DNA from: CAYYBZ01 sp964470285 [NCBI: uncultured Oligoflexia bacterium]
Lineage (GTDB): Bacteria > Bdellovibrionota_G > CAYYBZ01
Direction of reading: 5' to 3'
Assembly: GCA_964470285.1 (NCBI GenBank)
Contig: CAYYBZ010000025.1
Location: 1 to 12,793 of the forward strand
DNA length: 12,793 nucleotides
Shown here: positions 1-5,749 of the stretch, piece by piece
Position numbering within the stretch: position 1 is the stretch's first letter
How the letters are laid out: every line of letters begins with the position of its first letter
The notes under the pieces: generated by a model
Database searches by the model: none
What the model was told of the DNA's origin: nothing
What the model saw: only the letters and a program-made list of their open reading frames with translations
Position numbers and translations under genes: made by a program

Positions 1-422
1 ACGTCTTCAACCTGTTTGACAGATTTGGCCAATGTAACTGCAAGACCTCCTATCGCATGTAAGTATACGGCCCCGAAGTCCTTTAGGGCCTTAAGCGTTT
101 TAGGGCCCATTCCTCCCTTACCTATTATGCCTCTGACTTCATAATTCTGTATTACCGTTGCTTCATAGGGTTCTTCTCTTATACTTGTTGTCGGTCCTGC
201 GGCAACAAATTTCCATTTTCCTCTTTCTCTTTTTACTACAGGTCCGCAATGATAAATGAAACTGCCTCTCAAAATCTGCTTTAGGTCGGCCGGTTTTTTT
301 TCAACCATATATTTGTGGGCGGCATCACGGGCTGTTATCATCAACCCTGATATTTCCACTTCATCACCGACTTTTAGTTCTCGTATTTCCTGCTCGGATA
401 CGGGAAGTTCAAGATTAATCAT
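1..422 (-). CDS. Class I fumarate hydratase, beta (C-terminal) subunit, 3'-truncated by window edge
   Basis: Beta subunit of an iron-sulfur fumarate hydratase, which interconverts fumarate and malate; the L-tartrate dehydratase beta subunit is the closest alternative. Translating the minus strand from the ATG at 422-420 gives about 140 residues starting MINLELPVSEQEIRELKVG, running off the left edge without a stop. The family's usual length is roughly 180-190, so the last quarter is missing. Visible family motifs are ITARDAAHK near residue 30, a GPTTSIRxE segment near residue 75 and GKGGMGPKT near residue 102. The start overlaps the end of the alpha gene by 8 bases (415-422), with an AAGGAAAGG purine-rich ribosome site inside the alpha gene. 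This suggests translational coupling and equal amounts of the two subunits. Family assignment is secure; fumarate versus tartrate specificity is inferred. Confidence 0.9.
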   Translation of the reverse strand, partial: MINLELPVSEQEIRELKVGDEVEISGLMITARDAAHKYMVEKKPADLKQILRGSFIYHCGPVVKRERGKWKFVAAGPTTSIREEPYEATVIQNYEVRGIIGKGGMGPKTLKALKDFGAVYLHAIGGLAVTLAKSVKQVED

Positions 423-1293
423 ACTTTACCTTTCCTTTCTTTATCGTAAGTCCGCCTCTTCTTGCTGCCCAGCAAAGATACGCAATAGAAACAAAGAAAC
501 AAGCAGGTAGCCTGTGTCTGTGACCTATCTTAACACCAAGAACCGTTGTTTTTCCTCCAAATCCCATAGGCCCTATTCCAAGTGTATTGAGATCAGTTAA
601 CAGTCTTTTTTCAAGATCTGCCAGGTCCCTTTCATAGTTAACGTCGTTTAGCTTTCTAAATAACTGTTCCTTTGCCAGAGAATGACAGCCCGTTCTATCA
701 CCACCTATTCCTACTCCTATTATCCCGGGGGCACATCCGAGTCCCTGCGCCTTAGTCACCGCGTCTACAACACATTTTCTTACTCCTTCAAGATCCCTTC
801 CTGCTCCCAGGTTTGAATCGGGCAGCTTATATTGAGTAGAAACATTTTCTGAACCTCCGCCTTTCAGTAGAAGATTAATTTTTAAATGATCTTTCCCCCA
901 CTGCTCAAAATGAAAATAGGGAAACATTACACCGGTATTGTCACCCGAATTTTTGCCCGTTACCGAATGAACTGCATTAGGTCTTAAATAACTTCTTTTA
1001 GTAGAAATTCTTATGGCATTGATAATGGCGCGCTGAATCTCAATCTGTTTCATATTAGCGGGAAAATGAACATAAAAAACCGGGGTACCGGTATCCTGAC
1101 ATATAGGCGTAATGTCCCTGGACGCCTGCGCAGCGTTATCCAGAAGCTGGGAGAGAACATTTTGAGATCTTGAACCTTCTTCTTCTAAATTTTCAAATGA
1201 TTCTATTGCGTCTTTAACGTCTTTTGGAAGAACGGTAGAAACTCTTTTTATAAGCTCAATAACAGCGTCACTTACCGTTTTATCGATTCGCAT
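415..1293 (-). CDS. Class I fumarate hydratase, alpha (N-terminal, [4Fe-4S]) subunit
   Basis: The 292-residue catalytic subunit that holds the oxygen-labile [4Fe-4S] cluster of two-subunit class I fumarases. The three expected cysteine ligands are visible: Cys65 in TPICQDTG, Cys187 in GLGCAPGIIGVGIGG and Cys274 in SIAYLCWAARRG. Their spacing matches this hydro-lyase family. Other signatures are SVTGKNSGDNTG near residues 110-121 and GPMGFGGKTT near 241-250. The length is normal. The ATG at 1293 is preceded by AAGGAG (1307-1302) at 8 bases, an excellent ribosome site. The beta gene follows with an 8-base overlap. In a cell with cytochromes this enzyme would serve the TCA cycle or fumarate respiration. 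L-tartrate dehydratase alpha (TtdA) is the main alternative; no transporter or regulator here supports tartrate use. Confidence 0.93.
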   Translation of the reverse strand: MRIDKTVSDAVIELIKRVSTVLPKDVKDAIESFENLEEEGSRSQNVLSQLLDNAAQASRDITPICQDTGTPVFYVHFPANMKQIEIQRAIINAIRISTKRSYLRPNAVHSVTGKNSGDNTGVMFPYFHFEQWGKDHLKINLLLKGGGSENVSTQYKLPDSNLGAGRDLEGVRKCVVDAVTKAQGLGCAPGIIGVGIGGDRTGCHSLAKEQLFRKLNDVNYERDLADLEKRLLTDLNTLGIGPMGFGGKTTVLGVKIGHRHRLPACFFVSIAYLCWAARRGGLTIKKGKVKYD

Positions 1294-1345
1294 TTTTAAA
1301 TCTCCTTAAGTCGATATTGGGAAATGAAAGATACCTAAACTATTC

Positions 1346-1375
1346 ATTAAATAGACGATAATAAGCAATAGTCAA
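1346..1375 (-). promoter_or_regulatory. Candidate sigma70-type promoter for the fumarase genes
   Basis: On the minus strand, TTGACT (1375-1370) is followed after 18 bases by TTTAAT (1351-1346). This places a start about 45 bases upstream of the alpha-subunit ATG and leaves room for its AAGGAG ribosome site. The match is good but unproven, since AT-rich DNA yields such matches by chance. Confidence 0.5.
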
Positions 1376-1447
1376 ATAAAATTGGCCTATAAGGCATCCT
1401 ACTTGCATATTAACTTATCTAGTTACATTAGTCATAAACACAACCTA

Positions 1448-1476
1448 TTGACTTAACAGATTTATTTTATTTATTA
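1448..1476 (+). promoter_or_regulatory. Candidate promoter for the beta-barrel protein gene, very close to the start codon
   Basis: TTGACT at 1448-1453 and TTATTA at 1471-1476 are 17 bases apart. The predicted transcription start falls at about 1483, only a few bases from the ATG at 1486. No Shine-Dalgarno sequence is visible before that ATG, so the message may be leaderless or nearly so. The -10 element is weak. Confidence 0.35.
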
Positions 1477-1485
1477 GTCGTTTAA

Positions 1486-2595
1486 ATGATGAATTATTTA
1501 AAAATAACAGCTAAATATTTGCACAATTTGAGCAAAATGCTGCCATTAGGAATATATGCGGCCATTGTTTTGATTTTACCTTTTAAAAGCCTACATAGCG
1601 CAGAATCAAATCTCGCGATGATAAATACTAATCATTACAAAACCGCTATTTATGAGCGGGTTAATGCTTTAAACCCGGATAAATACTTAGACAGCCTGAA
1701 AAATTTCAACATGTTCACAAGAAATATTCAAAAGGGCAAACTCAAATTATCTTTTGAATTCGGATACGATCCTTATGCCTCTTCCGGTAAATTCAACCCG
1801 GATAAAAACGGTTACATTTATATAAAGGATTTTTCCGATAACTATGCCCAACTTAAAAAGCTTCAAAAGATTGAGTACCGTTTTTCAGATTCATCACTTT
1901 TAAGAATGAACATTTCCAAGAATTACATCAGCGTGTCCTCAAGCGAAGAAACCCATTCAGTTAATAAAAAAAGCTTTGATGCAAAATTGTCATTATTTGG
2001 CGGCGTTGACGACTCTTTAAACTTTTTTATTAACGCATCAAAATTAAGGCATTACCTTCAGGAAAGAGGTTACGGCAATTTCGAAAAAACTTTTAAGAAT
2101 GCCTCTTTTCTTACAGGTTACGAGAAAAACTTTGCGAGGGGTTTGAATGTTAATTTAAATTTTGGGACATCTTTCGCTTCCTTACCGGACAGCTCCATAA
2201 AAAAGCATGCGCTTAATTACGGTTTATCAATAGTTAAATTGTTCAATTTCTCGAAACTGACACTTAATTTTAATCACGGCCTTGTAAATGAATCGAATGT
2301 TGCAGGTTTTTACGAAGCATGCCTCAGAGATAAGGCTTCCGCCGTATATGAATGCATGCTGTTGAAAAACATGTATTTTTCAGTAAAATGCGGCTTTATG
2401 AGAGCTAACGGCATAGATTCAGCAAACATAAACGATAAAAGCAGAAACATGCTTCTGGCTTCAACGGGCCTAAAATTCAAGATTGCAGACTGTGCCCAAG
2501 GCGAGATTAAATATTCTTTTCTAAGCGACAGCGAAAACCCTCTGGCAAAAACCGCAAACTCGGCCTCAATCAATTTCTCTTACAGTTTCTTTTAA
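1486..2595 (+). CDS. Exported protein with outer-membrane beta-barrel character, function unknown
   Basis: I do not recognise a family. The 369-residue product begins with a charged segment, then a hydrophobic stretch at about residues 19-33 (LPLGIYAAIVLILPF), then a plausible signal peptidase I site after LHSA (residue 39). The mature part is rich in alternating hydrophobic/polar segments, Tyr, Asn and Ser, for example KLKLSFEFGYDPY, NVNLNFGTSF and KLTLNFNHG. It ends SINFSYSFF, with the C-terminal aromatic typical of proteins inserted by the BAM complex. Together these suggest an outer-membrane beta-barrel of perhaps 12-14 strands. Four cysteines (279, 290, 302, 336) lie only in the last quarter. 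No ribosome site precedes the ATG at 1486; starting at Met2 (1489) is equally possible, while Met18 would remove the positive n-region of the signal. The gene stands alone and ends tail-to-tail with the ccm operon, overlapping it by 4 bases. Confidence 0.75.
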   Translation: MMNYLKITAKYLHNLSKMLPLGIYAAIVLILPFKSLHSAESNLAMINTNHYKTAIYERVNALNPDKYLDSLKNFNMFTRNIQKGKLKLSFEFGYDPYASSGKFNPDKNGYIYIKDFSDNYAQLKKLQKIEYRFSDSSLLRMNISKNYISVSSSEETHSVNKKSFDAKLSLFGGVDDSLNFFINASKLRHYLQERGYGNFEKTFKNASFLTGYEKNFARGLNVNLNFGTSFASLPDSSIKKHALNYGLSIVKLFNFSKLTLNFNHGLVNESNVAGFYEACLRDKASAVYECMLLKNMYFSVKCGFMRANGIDSANINDKSRNMLLASTGLKFKIADCAQGEIKYSFLSDSENPLAKTANSASINFSYSFF

Positions 2596-2687
2596 GTCTT
2601 GTTTTTCTTTGAATATACGTAAACCATATACCCTGCAAGAATGCCGAATATAAAACCGTATGCCAGTATCAGATATATCAGCTTCAA
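2592..2687 (-). CDS. ccmD: CcmD-like small membrane protein (31 aa, TTG start)
   Basis: CcmD is a tiny single-span membrane protein that joins the CcmABC heme exporter and is needed to release heme-loaded CcmE. Reading from TTG at 2687 gives MKLIYLILAYGFIFGILAGY followed by MVYVYSKKNKT. This is one hydrophobic span with the YLxxAY start and a short lysine-rich tail, matching the CcmD pattern. Typical CcmDs are 40-70 residues, so this one is at the short end. Support for the TTG start: AAAGGA (2700-2695) lies 7 bases upstream, the ccmC stop (2692-2690) is 2 bases before it, and no in-frame ATG lies nearby upstream. Position immediately after ccmC is the usual ccmD place. The stop codon overlaps that of the convergent beta-barrel gene. 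The call rests on position and pattern because the protein is too short for strong similarity. Confidence 0.72.
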   Translation of the reverse strand: MKLIYLILAYGFIFGILAGYMVYVYSKKNKT

Positions 2688-2689
2688 AG

Positions 2690-3355
2690 CTAAATCCTTT
2701 CCTTTTGCAGCTTTATTTCCCTGGTTAGCCTGGTCAAAAACATATAAAAATAAATAACTATAAAAGTAATTATTGAGAATATGAAAGTATATGCCATTTC
2801 CTTCGGAAGACCGCCGCTAGAAGCCTTTTTACCTATTACATTGGGATGTATTCCCCTCCAAAGCTTAACCGAAAAGTGAATTATGGGGACATCCAAAATC
2901 CCTATTATCGCGATAACTGCCGAGAACAGCTTTCCTTTTGAAGAGTTTCCGTAATACTTTCTTATCAGAAGATATGAGAAAAATATAAACCATACAACCA
3001 GAGTTGCCGTAAGTCTGGGATCAAAATCCCAGAATTTACCCCATGTTCCTTTTGCCCATATCGGTCCCGAAACAAGGACACAGCAGGCAAAGACAAATCC
3101 TACTTCAATTGAACAGTAGGCGATAAGATCGTTTTTATCTGACCTGTTTATAAGGTAAACAACCGAGTATAATGCTCCTAGAAAAAAACCGATATACATA
3201 CAGAAAGCCGATGGAACATGTATATAAAAGATTTTCTGAATTATACCCTGAGTAATATCTTGAGGTGTAAAAGCAAAAATAATTATCAGATCAATGCACA
3301 AAAGAATTAATGCTAAAACAAGAAAAATCTTCGCATATTTACTAATGATTACCAT
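2690..3355 (-). CDS. ccmC: Heme exporter protein CcmC
   Basis: Polytopic inner-membrane protein of the heme-handling family. It presents heme on the periplasmic side and forms the complex in which CcmE is loaded. The 221 residues contain about six membrane segments and the tryptophan-rich WWD region, IWAKGTWGKFWDFDPRLT (residues 99-116). The two external histidines expected to bind heme are visible: His46 in YIHVPSA, and His160 or His170 in the IIHFSVKLWRGIHP segment. The WDFDPRLT form differs from the enterobacterial WVWDARLT. The ATG at 3355 has TAGGAG 7 bases upstream, overlapping the ccmB stop codon. There are 10 bases between the two genes, so they are cotranscribed. Related CcsA/CcmF proteins share the WWD motif, but length and position between ccmB and ccmD fix the call. 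Confidence 0.96.
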   Translation of the reverse strand: MVIISKYAKIFLVLALILLCIDLIIIFAFTPQDITQGIIQKIFYIHVPSAFCMYIGFFLGALYSVVYLINRSDKNDLIAYCSIEVGFVFACCVLVSGPIWAKGTWGKFWDFDPRLTATLVVWFIFFSYLLIRKYYGNSSKGKLFSAVIAIIGILDVPIIHFSVKLWRGIHPNVIGKKASSGGLPKEMAYTFIFSIITFIVIYFYMFLTRLTREIKLQKERI

Positions 3356-3365
3356 ACTTTAACTC

Positions 3366-4037
3366 CTAATCGCCTTCCAGGATATATTCGTAAAGCATGC
3401 CCGAGGCTATAAAAAATATAAGGTCATATCCGCCGATATAAATCAAAAGCGAAAGGCTGCCGCCATCGATAGCAAGATTGGTTGTTTTAACCCCTAAGAT
3501 AATAAGAGGAATTATCAGGGGATAAAACAGAAGAGGCAACAGTAGGTCCTTAAGTCTTTCATTAAAAAGCATCGATGTTACAAGAACCCCTAAAGATGAA
3601 AAACCCACAGAAGAAATCAAAAACACTGCCATTATCTTAAAAACAATACCTAATCCCCACGCAGGATTATAAAGAAAAATAAAAAGTGAAAGACAGATTA
3701 TTTCAATTAAAAACATGAACGTAAAATGAATCATAAATTTAGAAAGAAATATTGAAAGTCTGTCTAAAGGAGCAGTCATTACACCTTTTAAGGGCCATCT
3801 TATCTTTTCATGGTCGAATATTCTGGCTAATGCCAGTACCCCTGCAAAAGAAACTGTAATCCACAGAATTCCGGCGGCATAAGTATCAATCTGACCGGCT
3901 GACAGCTTAAAGGAAAAATTAAATATTAAAAGTACAAGGAAAGAAAAAAGAATAACAGAAGTAAAGGTAATTTTGGTCCTCAGTTCCAGCAATATATCTT
4001 TAACAAATAAAGACCATGTATTCTTGAGTAATTTCAT
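3366..4037 (-). CDS. ccmB: Heme exporter protein CcmB (ABC transporter membrane subunit)
   Basis: Membrane subunit that pairs with the CcmA ATPase to form the ABC module that drives release of heme-loaded CcmE from CcmC. The product from ATG 4037 is 223 residues, the usual CcmB length. It starts MKLLKNTWSLFVKDILLELR, which matches the family opening in which a cytoplasmic segment ending LELR precedes the first membrane span, and has about six hydrophobic spans. Also typical are LARIFDHEKIRWPLKGVMTAP (family pattern of a charged loop ending in P) and the GFSSLGVL segment. The frame is open to 4151, but that longer start would overlap ccmA by 104 bases and add an atypical N-terminus. The chosen start lies 10 bases after the ccmA stop. 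No strong ribosome site is visible, so translation is probably coupled to ccmA. Confidence 0.93.
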   Translation of the reverse strand: MKLLKNTWSLFVKDILLELRTKITFTSVILFSFLVLLIFNFSFKLSAGQIDTYAAGILWITVSFAGVLALARIFDHEKIRWPLKGVMTAPLDRLSIFLSKFMIHFTFMFLIEIICLSLFIFLYNPAWGLGIVFKIMAVFLISSVGFSSLGVLVTSMLFNERLKDLLLPLLFYPLIIPLIILGVKTTNLAIDGGSLSLLIYIGGYDLIFFIASGMLYEYILEGD

Positions 4038-4047
4038 AAACTTAATG

Positions 4048-4731
4048 TCATAATTCAATGTAATCTTTATTCTTTGCCTCTTCAAAAGAGCCTTCAAAAA
4101 CAAGTCTTCCCTCTTCAAGATAAAGCACGGAACAGGCAAGTTCTCTGGCAAAGTTTATATCGTGGCTTGTGAACAGAAGGCTCCTCCCTCTCGATGTAAA
4201 TTCCCTGATCAGTTTTACTACCTCGGATTTTGAATCTCTATCAAGACCTAAAGTCGGTTCATCCATTATTAGCAGTTCCGGATCGGGAAGAAAGGTTCTG
4301 GCAAGACCGGCTCTTTTTTCAAGACCGCTTGAAAGGTGCTTGATTAAAGATCTCCTTTTATCAGCGAGGTTGAATTTGCGAAGCATATCATCTATTTTTT
4401 CCTCCGGGTCTTTAACCTCATGTAATCTTGAAAAAAATATTAAATTTTCCTCAATGCTTAAATCGCCATAGAGGAATGAATCCGTGAATAAAACCCCTAT
4501 CCTTTTATAAATTTTTTCCGACTGTGAGAGTAAATCTTCGTCAAAAATTGCAACCCTGCCCTGCGAAGATTTCTGAAGGCCGCATAATATTTCTAAAAGG
4601 GTTGTTTTACCCGCACCGTTCTTGCCATACAGATAAGTTGTAGTACTTTGCTCTAAATTAAAGGAAACTTCCTTAAGGGCGGTAAATTGTCCGTATATTT
4701 TTGTCAGATTATCAACTTTTAGAAGAGGCAT
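4048..4731 (-). CDS. ccmA: Heme exporter ATP-binding protein CcmA
   Basis: Cytoplasmic ATPase of the CcmAB module, using ATP hydrolysis to free holo-CcmE. The 227 residues carry all main ABC elements: Walker A GKNGAGKT (36-43), ABC signature LSSGLEKR (133-140), Walker B LLIMDEPT (153-160), the D-loop LGLD and the switch histidine His190 in FTSHD. The signature reads LSSG rather than LSGG, as is common in CcmA. The Q-loop region (VLFTDSFLYGDLSIEENL, around 80-97) has no clear glutamine, which is also not rare in this family. By sequence alone it could be any ABC-2-type ATPase; placement directly before ccmB decides. The ATG at 4731 has GGAG about 5-6 bases upstream and lies inside the end of the preceding gene (20-base overlap), suggesting coupled translation. 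Confidence 0.93.
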   Translation of the reverse strand: MPLLKVDNLTKIYGQFTALKEVSFNLEQSTTTYLYGKNGAGKTTLLEILCGLQKSSQGRVAIFDEDLLSQSEKIYKRIGVLFTDSFLYGDLSIEENLIFFSRLHEVKDPEEKIDDMLRKFNLADKRRSLIKHLSSGLEKRAGLARTFLPDPELLIMDEPTLGLDRDSKSEVVKLIREFTSRGRSLLFTSHDINFARELACSVLYLEEGRLVFEGSFEEAKNKDYIEL

Positions 4732-5749
4732 CTTTTCTCCAGATAAAAAGAGAACTTATTGCAAAAGCTGCTACCAAAACAAGAAGAATAATCACAAGAA
4801 CCTTTCCAAAATCTATTTTAGTGCTCTTTAAAGCAATATCAAACTCAAAAATTTCGCCTCTTTTTAAATTATCCGCCTGAAATTGTCTGTAAATTTTATT
4901 ACCGAACGATTTCTCGCCGGAGAAAATGACTTTTGAGCCTGAAATATCAAGTTTATCTGTACCTAAAAGTATTACGGTAGAATAAATCGGCAGTTTTAGT
5001 TCCTGCCTGTAATTAAAAGTACCATTTTTTAATTCAGCCGAATAATTTACACCAAGGTTGAGCATATTCGAATGGCCGGGATATACTGCGGTAGAAATCG
5101 AGAAAAAGCCGTCCCCTTCTCTGTAAATAACGTCTTCTGCCCGGACACCGAATTCAAATCTCAGATCGCCTGTGTTAGCGGGGAGACCTATCTGAATCTT
5201 GTTTTTTTTGTCAGGTTTGAAAACAAGGTTGGATTCATTCTGGATTATAAGAACTTCAGAAAAATTAAGCATTTGTTTTTCATAATCGCCGGCATAGCTG
5301 TCTATGATTATATGTTTCTTTAAAACATTTATTGCTTCAGATGAGTTTGATACATCGAAGATCGTAATCTGGGTAAGCGGTTCCGGTTCGGATAGAAGCA
5401 ACGGTTCGGATTTGAATTCCATGCCGTTTTCTTTTACGCTTGCTACGTAAAAGCGATCCTTTTTAAAAGGTAGTTTCTTAAAAAAAGCCTCTCCCTTTTC
5501 ATCTGTAACGGCAGAATAACTTGCGAGTTCTTTCGGTGATTCGCTGGCTTTCATTTCAAAAGCCTTAAGAACAACTTTTGTATTGTCGGCTTTGGCAGTT
5601 CCGGAATCTTTGGATACCTTGGCAACAATCACCATCAAAGTAGCATTTTTTGCTTTTGTATCGGACATCTGAGGGAAGGTTGCGGCAGATGCTGCATACA
5701 TAAAACCCATAACTACTAACGCTGTTAAGAATTTAGCTTTTATTTTCAT
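4712..5749 (-). CDS. Exported, membrane-anchored protein with carboxypeptidase-regulatory-like domain; Ccm-operon member of unknown function
   Basis: A 345-residue protein with an N-terminal signal peptide (charged MKIKAK, hydrophobic core, likely cleavage after AASA at about residue 22). Residues about 37-135 have the look of an Ig-like, carboxypeptidase-regulatory/CNA-B fold: beta-rich, with the typical TDEKGEAFFKKLP turn at 82-94. A second beta-rich region spans about 150-312 and includes VYPGHSNMLNLGVNYSAEL. One C-terminal transmembrane helix (about 317-337) is followed by a short basic tail. Topology should therefore be periplasmic with a C-terminal inner-membrane anchor. There are no cysteines at all and only two histidines (146, 226), so it cannot act as a thiol-disulfide protein like CcmG or CcmH. 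The gene overlaps ccmF by 17 bases and ccmA by 20 bases. This tight embedding suggests a role in cytochrome c maturation, perhaps as a scaffold or apocytochrome holder; that role is inference. Confidence 0.8.
   Translation of the reverse strand: MKIKAKFLTALVVMGFMYAASAATFPQMSDTKAKNATLMVIVAKVSKDSGTAKADNTKVVLKAFEMKASESPKELASYSAVTDEKGEAFFKKLPFKKDRFYVASVKENGMEFKSEPLLLSEPEPLTQITIFDVSNSSEAINVLKKHIIIDSYAGDYEKQMLNFSEVLIIQNESNLVFKPDKKNKIQIGLPANTGDLRFEFGVRAEDVIYREGDGFFSISTAVYPGHSNMLNLGVNYSAELKNGTFNYRQELKLPIYSTVILLGTDKLDISGSKVIFSGEKSFGNKIYRQFQADNLKRGEIFEFDIALKSTKIDFGKVLVIILLVLVAAFAISSLFIWRKDASSKS

Noticed and set aside
1385-1395. GCCT-ATA-AGGC inverted repeat in the fumarase/beta-barrel intergenic region
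   Set aside because: The arms are only 4 bases and the position relative to either candidate promoter is not compelling.
2310-2573. Open frame of 87 codons on the minus strand inside the beta-barrel gene
   Set aside because: It lies wholly inside a gene with a signal peptide and barrel-type composition, has no ribosome site I can see, and its translation looks like a reverse-frame shadow.
4038-4151. Upstream extension of the ccmB frame to an ATG at 4151
   Set aside because: It would overlap ccmA by 104 bases and add 38 residues unlike CcmB. The start at 4037 gives the normal 223-residue protein beginning at the conserved N-terminus.
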